A DNA stretch of 64,000 nucleotides from an uncultured Lachnospiraceae bacterium (GCA_947626365.1 CANQRW010000001.1:1-64000); one strand, 5' to 3'. Counted from the stretch's first letter, positions 1 through 8,234 are shown. Made by a program: numbers and translations. The notes: generated from the letters alone by a model not told the origin.

Positions 1-179
1 ATAAAATTTGACAAAAAGAAAGCAGGTTTTATGCGGCCTGCAGATACTTTTCTTTTTATTCAACTGTCAAACTCCCGCGTAAATATCATTATACAGAAAA
101 AAATATGCATGTCAATAGATTTTTTCGCAAGTATGTGTTATACTCTTCACAAAAGGAATTATTAAGGAGGCTTCTATAT

Positions 180-1241
180 ATGAAGGACAGATATGTGGCC
201 TATATCGGGTCATACTCCTATATTGGCAAAGCCAGAGGAATCACGATTTGTGACGTGGATGTGGAGAAAGGAATTCTCATTCCCAGAGGCGAAGTGGATG
301 TGGATAATTCCTCTTATGTGGTGTCTTCGCCGGATGGAAAGACACTGTATTCCATTGCGGACGAAGGAGTGGTCTCCTTCCGCATTATGAAGGATGGCTC
401 TCTTTCCAGAATGAATCTGGCCAATATCCGGGGGATGCGGGGCTGCCAGCTGTCTGTGGATCCGGAGGGCAAATACCTCTATGTGGCCGGCTATCATGAC
501 GGTAAAGCGACGGTTATGAACCTGAATCCGGACGGAAGCATCGGTTCCGTGGCGGCCGGCATCTATCACAAGGGCCTGGGCAGTGTGGCTGACCGGACCT
601 TCCGTCCTCATGTAAGCTGCGTCCGTATGACTCCGGACAAAAAGTATATTATGGTGGCCGATGTGGGCGTGGATCAGCTGAAGGTGTACCGGCTGAATGA
701 AGTGGACGGCACGCTGGTTCTGGTGGATACCATTCCCTGCGATCTGGAGTCGGCGCCGAGACACTTTATCTTCAGTTCCGATGGGAAATATATATATCTG
801 ATGTACGAGGTGAAGAACGTAATCGACGTCTACACCTATGAGACCGGCGACCGGGTTCCCAGGGTGGAGAAGATTCAGACCATCTCCACCACAGGGGAAG
901 AGTGCAGCCTTCAGACAGCGGCCTGCGCCATTCGGTTTTCCGAGGATGAGAAATATCTGTTCTGCAGCAATGCAGGCGATAACAGCATCAGTATTTATGA
1001 CAGGAACGCGGAGACCGGGCTGCTGACCCAGCTTTGCTGTCTTCCCGTCAGCGGAGACTATCCCAAGGACCTGATGGTTTTCCCGGATGGAAAACATGTG
1101 GCTTCCATCAACCATGAGACCGGTTCGGTTACATTTTTTACCGTGGATTATGAGAAGGGGCTGCTGGTCATGTGCGCAAGGCCGGTGCATATCGATGAGC
1201 CTAACTGCTGCGAACTGGTAAAACTGAACGGGGAGGATTGA
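180..1241 (+). CDS. lactonase family / 6-phosphogluconolactonase-like beta-propeller protein
   Basis: ATG at 180 preceded by TAAGGAGG; repeated 'SPDGKTLYS', 'DPEGKYLYVAGY', 'SSDGKYIYLMYE', 'SEDEKYLFCSN' blades typical of YbhE-type lactonases. Confidence 0.85.
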   Translation: MKDRYVAYIGSYSYIGKARGITICDVDVEKGILIPRGEVDVDNSSYVVSSPDGKTLYSIADEGVVSFRIMKDGSLSRMNLANIRGMRGCQLSVDPEGKYLYVAGYHDGKATVMNLNPDGSIGSVAAGIYHKGLGSVADRTFRPHVSCVRMTPDKKYIMVADVGVDQLKVYRLNEVDGTLVLVDTIPCDLESAPRHFIFSSDGKYIYLMYEVKNVIDVYTYETGDRVPRVEKIQTISTTGEECSLQTAACAIRFSEDEKYLFCSNAGDNSISIYDRNAETGLLTQLCCLPVSGDYPKDLMVFPDGKHVASINHETGSVTFFTVDYEKGLLVMCARPVHIDEPNCCELVKLNGED

Positions 1242-1244
1242 CAG

Positions 1245-2486
1245 ATGGCTGGATCTGCATGGGGAACCCTGCTCATCATGACGACATGGGGAGAATCCCA
1301 TGGGAAGGGTCTGGGCGTGGTGGTGGACGGCTGCCCTGCCGGCCTTAAGCTTTGTGAAGAAGACATACAGAACTATCTGGACCGGAGAAAGCCGGGACAA
1401 AGCCGGTTTGCCACCCAGAGGCGGGAGGCGGATCAGGCGGAGATCCTGTCCGGCGTGTTTGAGGGGCGCACTACGGGAACTCCGATCTTCATATTGGTGA
1501 GGAACACGGATCAGCGCTCGCATGATTACAGCCGGATTAAGGATATCTACCGGCCGGGGCATGCGGACTATACATTCGACGAGAAATACGGATTTCGGGA
1601 TTACCGGGGAGGAGGACGTTCTTCCGGCCGGGAGACCGTGGGCCGTGTGGCCGCGGGAGCCGTGGCGGCAAAGCTTCTGGAAAACCTGGGAGTTACCGTG
1701 ACGGCTTATACCAGAAGTATCGGCAGGATTGCGATTGATTATGGCCGGCTCGACCTGGCCGAGGCCGGGCGGAACCGGGTATGCATGCCTGACCGGGAGG
1801 CGGCGCTGAAAGCGGAAGCATATCTGGAAGAACTGATGGAACGAAGGGATTCCGCAGGCGGAGTGATCGAGTGCGTGGTGAACGGTCTGCCTGCCGGGAT
1901 CGGCGAGCCGGTGTTTGAGAAGCTGGACGCGAGACTGGCCCACGCCATTATGTCTATCGGCGCCGTAAAAGGCGTGGAGATCGGCGACGGGTTTCGGGCA
2001 GCGGAGAGAACCGGTTCCGAAAATAATGACGGATTCCGGGCGGCGGAGAGGACCGGTTCCGAGAATAATGACGGTTTCCGAATGTCGGAAGGCGACAGCC
2101 TTGGAAACGACGACAGTTCCTGGGGAGCAGGGGCTGCCGGTTCCGGCGCGGATACGGATAGCGGGAAGGATTCCGGCGGAGTTGTCAAGACGTCCAACCA
2201 TGCCGGCGGGATTCTGGGCGGAATCAGCGACGGCAGCCGGATTGTGCTTCGGGCGGCCTTCAAGCCGACGCCGTCCATCGGGCAGCTTCAGCAGACGGTA
2301 AACAGCAGAGGCGAGAATGTGGAGATTTCCATCGGCGGCCGCCACGATCCGATTATTGTGCCCCGCGCCGTAGTGGTAGTGGAGGCGATGGCCGCGTTTA
2401 CGGTGGCGGACATGCTTCTGACAGGAATGAGCAGCAGGCTGGACCGGGTTCAGGCGTTCTGGGGCCGGAGCGGCAGCCTGGATTAA
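1245..2486 (+). CDS. aroC: chorismate synthase with internal low-complexity insertion
   Basis: '[22 protein letters not shown]', '[39 protein letters not shown]', '[14 protein letters not shown]', 'FKPTPSI' signatures. Confidence 0.95.
   Translation: MAGSAWGTLLIMTTWGESHGKGLGVVVDGCPAGLKLCEEDIQNYLDRRKPGQSRFATQRREADQAEILSGVFEGRTTGTPIFILVRNTDQRSHDYSRIKDIYRPGHADYTFDEKYGFRDYRGGGRSSGRETVGRVAAGAVAAKLLENLGVTVTAYTRSIGRIAIDYGRLDLAEAGRNRVCMPDREAALKAEAYLEELMERRDSAGGVIECVVNGLPAGIGEPVFEKLDARLAHAIMSIGAVKGVEIGDGFRAAERTGSENNDGFRAAERTGSENNDGFRMSEGDSLGNDDSSWGAGAAGSGADTDSGKDSGGVVKTSNHAGGILGGISDGSRIVLRAAFKPTPSIGQLQQTVNSRGENVEISIGGRHDPIIVPRAVVVVEAMAAFTVADMLLTGMSSRLDRVQAFWGRSGSLD
1986..2081 (+). repeat. 42-bp in-frame tandem repeat (2 full copies + partial third) inside aroC
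   Basis: encodes [14 protein letters not shown] | [14 protein letters not shown] | DGFR...; units 1986-2027, 2028-2069, 2070-. Confidence 0.9.
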
Positions 2487-2548
2487 TCGGAATAGGATAA
2501 GCAGATTACTGTAAAGGAAAGGACAGCGGAAGGGGAAGTTATGAATCG

Positions 2549-2989
2549 ATGAAGATTGCGATTGGAAATGACCATACGGCCGTTGAGATGAAGACGGCTG
2601 TTAAGGCCCATTTGGAAGAGAAGGGCATTCAGGTGACAGATCTGGGAACCAATGAGACGGGAAGCTGCGATTATCCGGTATATGGCGAGAAGGTAGCCCG
2701 CGCGGTGGCGGAGGGACAGGCGGATCTGGGAATCGCGATCTGCGGTACCGGTCTGGGAATTTCCCTGGCGGCCAACAAGGTGAAGGGGATCCGGGCCTGC
2801 GTCTGCAGCGAGCCTTATACGGCGAAGATGTCCCGGCTGCATAATAACTGCAATATGCTGTGCTTCGGCGCCAGAGTGGTCGGCGTTGAGATGGCGAAGA
2901 TGATTGTTGACACCTGGCTGGATACGGAGTTTGAAGGCGGCCGTCATCAGAGACGCGTGGATATGATCATGGAGATTGAAGGGAGATAA
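2549..2989 (+). CDS. rpiB: RpiB/LacA/LacB family sugar-phosphate isomerase (ribose 5-phosphate isomerase B)
   Basis: 'MKIAIGNDHTAVEMK', 'ICGTGLGISLAANKVKGIRAC', 'NNCNMLCFGARVVG'. Confidence 0.93.
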   Translation: MKIAIGNDHTAVEMKTAVKAHLEEKGIQVTDLGTNETGSCDYPVYGEKVARAVAEGQADLGIAICGTGLGISLAANKVKGIRACVCSEPYTAKMSRLHNNCNMLCFGARVVGVEMAKMIVDTWLDTEFEGGRHQRRVDMIMEIEGR

Positions 2990-2990
2990 G

Positions 2991-3956
2991 ATGAGAACGG
3001 TTCTGGTTACGATTCCTGTGAATGACCGGCATAAAGAATACCTTGAGAGTATAGGAAAGGATTGTGAATTTCATTATGTGCCTGCCGCCAGGGTGACGGA
3101 GGCAGATGTGCGGCAGGCCCAGATCATCATCGGAAATGTGCCTCCGAAGATGATTCAGGAGTCGCCTGATCTTCAGTGGATCCAGCTGAATTCCGCCGGT
3201 TCCGACGCGTACTGCAAACCGGGAGTTCTGAAGCCGGGAACCATTCTTACCAACGCCACCGGCGCTTACGGTCTCGCGATTTCGGAATACATGCTTGGCG
3301 TATCCATCATGCTTCAGAATAAGCTGTATACCTACCATAAAAACCAGCTTCAGCATGTCTGGAGAGATGAAGGGGACGTGACTTCCATCTATGGTTCTAC
3401 GGCCCTGATTATCGGTCTGGGAGATATCGGCGGCGAGTATGCAAAAAGAATGAAGGCTTTGGGTGGTTATACCATCGGCGTACGCCGGACGCAAAGCGAA
3501 AAACCGGATTATCTGGATGAAATATACACAGTTGACCGGCTGGACGAGCTTCTTCCGCGGGCGGATTTTGTGTCCCTGTCTCTGCCCAACTCACCGGCAA
3601 CCAGACATATCATGAATGAGGAACGGATGAAGAAGATGAAGCCCACAGCCTTTTTGATCAATGTAGGCCGTGGCGAGGCTATCGATACGGATGCTTTGTG
3701 CCGGGTGTTGAAAAGCGGCCATCTGGGAGGCTGCGCCCTGGATGTGACGGATCCGGAGCCCCTTCCGGAGGATCATCCTCTGTGGGACGCACCCAGGACG
3801 ATCATCACCCCTCATATCGCCGGTAAATTCCACCTGCAGGAGACCTTCGAAAGGATCGTGCGGATTGCCGGCGGCAATCTGGAGAATTTCCTGGCAGGGA
3901 AAACCGGCGAGATGAGAAATCTGGTGGATTTTGCGACCGGATACCGGAAACGCTAG
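2991..3956 (+). CDS. D-2-hydroxyacid dehydrogenase
   Basis: 'IIGLGDIGGEYAKRMKALG', 'SLPNSPATRHIMNEERMKKMKPTAFLINVGRGEAID', 'ALDVTDPEPLPEDHPLWD'; GGGAG RBS before ATG 2991. Confidence 0.9.
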   Translation: MRTVLVTIPVNDRHKEYLESIGKDCEFHYVPAARVTEADVRQAQIIIGNVPPKMIQESPDLQWIQLNSAGSDAYCKPGVLKPGTILTNATGAYGLAISEYMLGVSIMLQNKLYTYHKNQLQHVWRDEGDVTSIYGSTALIIGLGDIGGEYAKRMKALGGYTIGVRRTQSEKPDYLDEIYTVDRLDELLPRADFVSLSLPNSPATRHIMNEERMKKMKPTAFLINVGRGEAIDTDALCRVLKSGHLGGCALDVTDPEPLPEDHPLWDAPRTIITPHIAGKFHLQETFERIVRIAGGNLENFLAGKTGEMRNLVDFATGYRKR

Positions 3957-3958
3957 AA

Positions 3959-4012
3959 TGTCCGATTATCCGTCATATTCCAGATATGCTCCCTTCATGG
4001 GGCTTGCGGCGT
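3959..4012. repeat. left copy of perfect 54-bp direct repeat (candidate attL); duplicates the 3' end of the dehydratase gene
   Basis: TGTCCGATTATCCGTCATATTCCAGATATGCTCCCTTCATGGGGCTTGCGGCGT identical to 5359-5412. Confidence 0.97.
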
Positions 4013-4093
4013 ATTACGTCAGTATGCAAAAAGAGCGCCAGCGACGTTTTTTTGTATTACGTCAGTATGCGAGTAGAGCGCCAGTGACGTTTT
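4011..4093. repeat. two tandem copies of a 43-bp unit at the left inner end of the cassette
   Basis: GTATTACGTCAGTATGC(AAAAA/GAGT)AGAGCGCCAG(C/T)GACGTTTT at 4011 and 4054; each carries ACGTC...GACGT inverted half-sites. Confidence 0.85.
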
Positions 4094-4174
4094 GCGCGTA
4101 TTTGAGAATATAAGTATGTCAGATTTGCATATACTGATTATGGTTGTGATACTATGACAAAATTATTTTCTGTC

Positions 4175-4203
4175 TTGACAGGTTTTAATTGGCATAGTAA
4201 AAT
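4175..4203 (+). promoter_or_regulatory. sigma-70/A type promoter for the small RNA upstream of abi
   Basis: TTGACA (4175-4180), 17-nt spacer, TAAAAT (4198-4203). Confidence 0.75.
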
Positions 4204-4209
4204 ACAATC

Positions 4210-4274
4210 AGTGATTAGGTTTCAGATACTCGTGAGGACTGAGACCGAGGGAGGACCTGCGGGCCCTCCTTTTT
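4210..4274 (+). ncRNA. candidate AbiF-associated small structured RNA (about 65 nt, two hairpins)
   Basis: hairpin 1 GGTTTCAG (4218-4225)/CTGAGACC (4239-4246); hairpin 2 GGAGGACC-TGCG-GGCCCTCC (4250-4269) with a UNCG-type loop and T-tract; promoter at correct spacing upstream. Confidence 0.7.
4250..4274 (+). terminator. intrinsic terminator ending the small RNA just upstream of the abi start
   Basis: GGAGGACC TGCG GGCCCTCC TTTTT. Confidence 0.75.
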
Positions 4275-4305
4275 ACATATTAATTTTGCAAAGGGGAGGG
4301 ATGAA

Positions 4306-5241
4306 GTGTTCAAACCATTCCTTACATATCAGCAGCAAATACGAAAACTCGTTGATGAAAAGCACTTGATTGTTAAAGATGTTACGTTTGCCATGGAGAA
4401 ATTACAAGAATTAAGTTATTTCACCTTAATTGGCGGTTATAAAACTTTATTTCGTAATCCGATGACCAGAGTATATATAAAAAATACCACATTTGAGGAT
4501 ATTTATGCTTTATATCAATTTGACAATCAGCTTCGTGAATTGGTTTTTAAGTATATTTGTCAGGTTGAAAAGAAAATACGCAGTTTGGTTTCTTATGCAT
4601 TTTGCGAGCGATACGGTGAATCACAAAATGCTTATTTAAATTCCGCCTATTACAATTATTCAGCCAGAAACCAAAAGAATGTTGATAAATTGATTCGTAT
4701 TTTGGACAGGCTGGCAAACAGAGATTCAGACTATGAGTATCTTGTTTATCAGCGGAGAGTTTATGGAAATGTACCATTATGGGTTCTTATAAATGCGTTA
4801 ACCTTTGGTCAGTTGTCTAAAATGTATTCTTTGTTATCTTATCAAATACAGAGTGCAGTCAGCCGAAAGTTTGTCCATGTGAATGAAAAAGAATTAGAGC
4901 AATATCTGAAGGTTCTTGTTTTATATCGTAATATTTGCGCTCATAATGAACGATTATTTTCCCATAAAGTATATTCTGAAATACCCAATACAATTCTGCA
5001 TCAAAAATTAAGAATTGCTAAAAATGGTAATCAATATATTTATGGCAAAAAGGATTTATTCAGTGTTGTAATTGCATTTCGGTACTTATTACCTAAAGAG
5101 GATTTTATTATTTTTAAGAGGGAGCTTTCAAAACAGATTGGAAAGTATTTGAAGAAAAGTCAGAGGATCAAAGAGTATGATTTACTGGAAATAATGGGAT
5201 TTCCCCGCAATTGGAAAAATATTACCAGATATAAGATGTAA
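4306..5241 (+). CDS. Abi family protein (Abi_2; AbiD/AbiF-like HEPN ribonuclease)
   Basis: GTG start after AAGGGGAGGG; 'FKPFLTYQQQIRKLVDEKHLIV', 'LQELSYFTLIGGYKTLF', HEPN Rx4H motif 'YRNICAHNERLFS'. Confidence 0.88.
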   Translation: MFKPFLTYQQQIRKLVDEKHLIVKDVTFAMEKLQELSYFTLIGGYKTLFRNPMTRVYIKNTTFEDIYALYQFDNQLRELVFKYICQVEKKIRSLVSYAFCERYGESQNAYLNSAYYNYSARNQKNVDKLIRILDRLANRDSDYEYLVYQRRVYGNVPLWVLINALTFGQLSKMYSLLSYQIQSAVSRKFVHVNEKELEQYLKVLVLYRNICAHNERLFSHKVYSEIPNTILHQKLRIAKNGNQYIYGKKDLFSVVIAFRYLLPKEDFIIFKRELSKQIGKYLKKSQRIKEYDLLEIMGFPRNWKNITRYKM

Positions 5242-5270
5242 TGGGTATGCAACGTCAATTCATGTTGGAA

Positions 5271-5357
5271 CAGGGGGTAGCCGCCCGGTCAAAGTCGGAG
5301 CGACATCCCCTGCTCTGAGAAATATTCTTTATTTTTATGTGTCATTGTTTGACCGGG
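5271..5357. repeat. nested inverted repeats at the right inner end of the cassette
   Basis: CAGGGG (5271-5276)/CCCCTG (5307-5312) around GTCG-GAG-CGAC (5294-5304); CCCGGTCAAA (5284-5293)/TTTGACCGGG (5348-5357). Confidence 0.7.
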
Positions 5358-5358
5358 T

Positions 5359-5412
5359 TGTCCGATTATCCGTCATATTCCAGATATGCTCCCTTCATGG
5401 GGCTTGCGGCGT
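5359..5412. repeat. right copy of 54-bp direct repeat (candidate attR), part of the intact dehydratase 3' end
   Basis: identical to 3959-4012; encodes ...AASPMKGAYLEYDG* on the minus strand. Confidence 0.97.
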
Positions 5413-7120
5413 GCTCGGAGAATAATCTGAGTACGCCTTTTTGATAGCGGCGGGGACGGGGCGTCCAACGGGCTTTCCGTTCGGCCAGAATCCGGTCGAT
5501 CTCCTCCGGGGATTTCCGCTGACCCGCGACGCCTACGATGTTCAGCTTTCTGCCGAACACGTCGATCTCGATCAGATCCCCTTCCTCTACCAGGGCGATG
5601 GGGCCGCCGTCAGCGGCTTCCGGACTGCAGTGGCCGATAACCGGCCCGGTGGATGCGCCGGAGAAACGTCCGTCGGTGATGAGGGCGATGCTGCGTCCCA
5701 GTTCTTTATCGCTGGAAATGGCCTCGGAGGTGTAGAACATCTCCGGCATGCCGCTGCCCTTGGGACCCTCGTAGCGGATGAAGACGGCGTCCCCCTTTTC
5801 CACCTTATGGTGGAGAACCGCGTCCAGACATTCTTCTTCGCTGTCGAAGGGACGGGCCCGAAGAACCGCCTGATACATTTCTTTGGGACAGGCGGTATGT
5901 TTGATGACCGCGCCCTCGGGGGCCAGGTTGCCCCGGAGGACGGCGATGCTGCCGTCGGTTCCGATGGCTTTGTCAAAGGGGCGTATGATGTCCTCACGGG
6001 TGACGGAGCAGTGCTGTCTCCTGTTGAAGTCCTCCAGCCATTTCTCACAGCGTTCGTAGAAGCCGTTGGTTTTCAGTTCTTCCAGATTTTCTCCCAATGT
6101 CTTACCCGTGACGGTCATCACATCCAGATGAAGCAAATGTTTGATCTCTTCCATGATGGCGGGAACGCCGCCCGCGTAGTAGAAGCACTCTGCCGGCCAG
6201 CGGCCCGCGGGCCGTACATCCAGAAGGTAGTGAGCGCCCCGGTGGAGCCGATCGAAGGTATCGCCGGTAATCTCGATGCCCAGTTCATGGGCGATAGCCG
6301 GCAGATGCAGCAGGCAGTTGGTGCTGCCGGAGATAGCCGCGTGTACCAGGATCGCGTTCTCAAAACTTTCCAGGGTAACAATATCGCCGGGACGCATATG
6401 TTCCATAAACGCCAGCTTCACAGCCTGGCGTCCCGCCTCCCGGGCGTAGGTCAGAAGATCCGGGCTGGCGGCAGGCATCAGGGCGCTTCCGGGAAGAGCC
6501 AGGCCCAATGCTTCCGCCATGATCTGCATGGTGGAAGCTGTGCCGATGAAGGAACAGGCGCCGCAGCTGGGACAAGCATTCTGTTTGGCCCAGTTCAGCC
6601 GTTCTTCCTTGATCTCGCCCCGCTCAAAACCGGCGCTGTACATGCCAAGCTGCTCCAGGGTCAGCATCTCAGGACCGGCGTTCATGGTGCCGCCCGGGAC
6701 TACGACGGAAGGGATATTGACGCGCATAAGCCCCATCAGATTGCCGGGCATTCCCTTGTCGCAGCTTGCCAGAAAAACGCCTGCGTCGAAAGGCGTGGCA
6801 TTGGCCTGTATTTCAATCATGTTGGCGATGATCTCCCGGCTGACCAGGCTGAAATTGATACCGTCGGTACCCTGGCTTTCGCCGTCGCAGATGTCGGTGC
6901 AGAAATACCTGGCCCCATATCCGCCGGCTTCGGCGACGCCCTTTCGCGCTTCCTCCACCAGAAGGTTCAGGTGGCCGCTTCCCGGATGGCTGTCGCCGTA
7001 AGTACTCTCGATGAAGATCTGGGGCTTAGACAGATCCTCCGGCTTCCAGCCGGTGCCCAGCCGCAGGGGATCGAGCTCCGGGGCCAGAGTACGCATTTTT
7101 TGACTGATTAGACAACTCAT
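5366..7120 (-). CDS. IlvD/Edd family dehydratase (sugar-acid or dihydroxy-acid dehydratase)
   Basis: 'CDKGMPGNLMGLMRVNIPSVVVPGGTM', 'CPSCGACSFIGTASTMQIMAEALGLALPGSA', 'DGRFSGASTGPVIGHCSPEA'; ATG at 7120 with upstream GGAAAGG. Confidence 0.93.
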   Translation of the reverse strand: MSCLISQKMRTLAPELDPLRLGTGWKPEDLSKPQIFIESTYGDSHPGSGHLNLLVEEARKGVAEAGGYGARYFCTDICDGESQGTDGINFSLVSREIIANMIEIQANATPFDAGVFLASCDKGMPGNLMGLMRVNIPSVVVPGGTMNAGPEMLTLEQLGMYSAGFERGEIKEERLNWAKQNACPSCGACSFIGTASTMQIMAEALGLALPGSALMPAASPDLLTYAREAGRQAVKLAFMEHMRPGDIVTLESFENAILVHAAISGSTNCLLHLPAIAHELGIEITGDTFDRLHRGAHYLLDVRPAGRWPAECFYYAGGVPAIMEEIKHLLHLDVMTVTGKTLGENLEELKTNGFYERCEKWLEDFNRRQHCSVTREDIIRPFDKAIGTDGSIAVLRGNLAPEGAVIKHTACPKEMYQAVLRARPFDSEEECLDAVLHHKVEKGDAVFIRYEGPKGSGMPEMFYTSEAISSDKELGRSIALITDGRFSGASTGPVIGHCSPEAADGGPIALVEEGDLIEIDVFGRKLNIVGVAGQRKSPEEIDRILAERKARWTPRPRRYQKGVLRLFSEHAASPMKGAYLEYDG

Positions 7121-7182
7121 AGTAATGATCCTTTCCTGCAATAAATAACAGCTTGTGTATTCGAAAATCTCATTAGCAAGCA

Positions 7183-7199
7183 AATACATATGACGTATT
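7183..7199 (-). promoter_or_regulatory. candidate GntR/FCD operator at the dehydratase promoter
   Basis: minus strand AATACGTCATATGTATT; shares A(C/T)ACGTCATA(C/T)GT with 8241-8257; adjacent TATAAT (7204-7209, minus). Confidence 0.5.
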
Positions 7200-7228
7200 A
7201 CATTATATGACAATCCAATTTTCCCGTC

Positions 7229-7270
7229 TATAGTCAAAATACCCAAACTAAATTGGACATTTTGACTATA
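7229..7270. repeat. 42-bp imperfect palindrome between gntR and the dehydratase gene
   Basis: TATAGTCAAAAT (7229-7240)/ATTTTGACTATA (7259-7270), inner CCAA/TTGG. Confidence 0.8.
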
Positions 7271-7294
7271 AATGATAGACTGCGCTGCAGGAAA

Positions 7295-8002
7295 TCAGCA
7301 GGATCCGGCTGACAGAGAGTCTGTTTCGGCGGTAATGCGGTCTCGATTATGGATTAAATGCTCCCGCATGACGGCGTAAGCAGCGTTTCCGTCATGTCGC
7401 GCTATGGCATCGGCAATTTGCCTGTGAGTACGAATGGTCATTTCGAGCAGAGAAGAATTTGTTACTATAATAAATAAGGAGACACCCTGATGAATAATAG
7501 GAACAATATTGGCGACAACCTGATTGTGGCTGGCGGCTGCGATCGCTTCATGAAAGAGAATATCTTCCGTTCGATGAGAAGTACCGGCATAAATGGCCTG
7601 TTCCACAGCCTGGCAGCAGGACATAATCTTGGCAATATCCTCTTCCGTAGCCCGTTCTGCCGCGAGCGAGGCAATGTTCGGCTCCAGAAAAAGACGGATT
7701 TCACAGAGATCTTGCGCCAGTTTGCGCTTGTCTGTACAGAAAGAAAAGCCCAGAGGATCGTCCATCAGGCCGGGATGTTCCGTTACATAGGTGCCATTCC
7801 CCCTGCGAATAACCAGAATATTGCGGGAAACCAGGATTTTGACTGCTTCACGGATCGTACCGCGTCCGACATTCAATTCCTCTAAAAGCTCAAATTCTGT
7901 TGGAAGCTTCTGTCCCGGCTTCCATTCTCCGTTCATAATCTTGTTCTGCAGTTCCTCAGCTACCTGATCGGCCAGCTGCATGCGCGGGGTTCTTGCGGCC
8001 AT
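7295..8002 (-). CDS. GntR family transcriptional regulator, FadR/FCD type
   Basis: 'LADQVAEELQNKIMNGEWKPGQKLPTEFELLEELNVGRGTIREAVKILVSRNILVIRRGNGTYV' wHTH + FCD 'LFHEAIAAASHN'. Confidence 0.93.
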   Translation of the reverse strand: MAARTPRMQLADQVAEELQNKIMNGEWKPGQKLPTEFELLEELNVGRGTIREAVKILVSRNILVIRRGNGTYVTEHPGLMDDPLGFSFCTDKRKLAQDLCEIRLFLEPNIASLAAERATEEDIAKIMSCCQAVEQAIYAGTSHRTEDILFHEAIAAASHNQVVANIVPIIHQGVSLFIIVTNSSLLEMTIRTHRQIADAIARHDGNAAYAVMREHLIHNRDRITAETDSLSAGSC

Positions 8003-8033
8003 GGATGTACCCTCACTTTCCTTCAATACTTAT

Positions 8034-8047
8034 CACATCATACATAT
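8034..8047. promoter_or_regulatory. candidate GntR operator near the gntR start
   Basis: CACATCATACATAT resembles CACGTCATACGT at 8243. Confidence 0.35.
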
Positions 8048-8204
8048 TATGCCATATATAAATAAAAATAGCAACTGATATGTAAGAGTTCCAAATCTAT
8101 GGGCCGGAATAATGTCAGCAGGCCAAATGGAAGGGAAATATCGTCTTTTTGCATAAAAGAAAGGTGCAAAAATTATGCAAAAAAGAGAAAGTTGTTTCAT
8201 GTAC

Positions 8205-8232
8205 TTGACAATCCGGATAAATCTTATATAAT
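8205..8232 (+). promoter_or_regulatory. promoter of gntP-type permease operon
   Basis: TTGACA (8205-8210), 16-nt spacer, TATAAT (8227-8232). Confidence 0.75.
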
Positions 8233-8234
8233 CA

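Larger units (their letters stand above)
3959..5412. mobile_element. putative non-autonomous 1.4 kb defence cassette (Abi_2/AbiF + ncRNA) integrated at the 3' end of an ilvD-type gene
   Basis: 54-bp direct repeats at both ends; abrupt shift to AT-rich sequence inside; single Abi ORF; no recombinase inside. Confidence 0.6.

Noticed and set aside
210-2345. 711-aa minus-strand ORF opposite lactonase/aroC
   Set aside because: Antisense shadow of two well-supported plus-strand genes; no recognisable domain, His/Arg/Pro/Gly-rich composition typical of complementary reading of GC-rich genes.
4154-4369. 71-aa ORF overlapping the abi start
   Set aside because: Spans the promoter, small RNA and terminator; no RBS at its start; the abi GTG at 4306 has the RBS and family homology.
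3959-5412. Insertion sequence
   Set aside because: No transposase, no terminal inverted repeats at the 54-bp repeat boundaries, and 54 bp is too long for an ordinary target-site duplication; fits site-specific integration or homologous duplication better.
5441-7111. 556-aa plus-strand ORF opposite the dehydratase
   Set aside because: Antisense shadow of an IlvD/Edd gene with clear family motifs and RBS.
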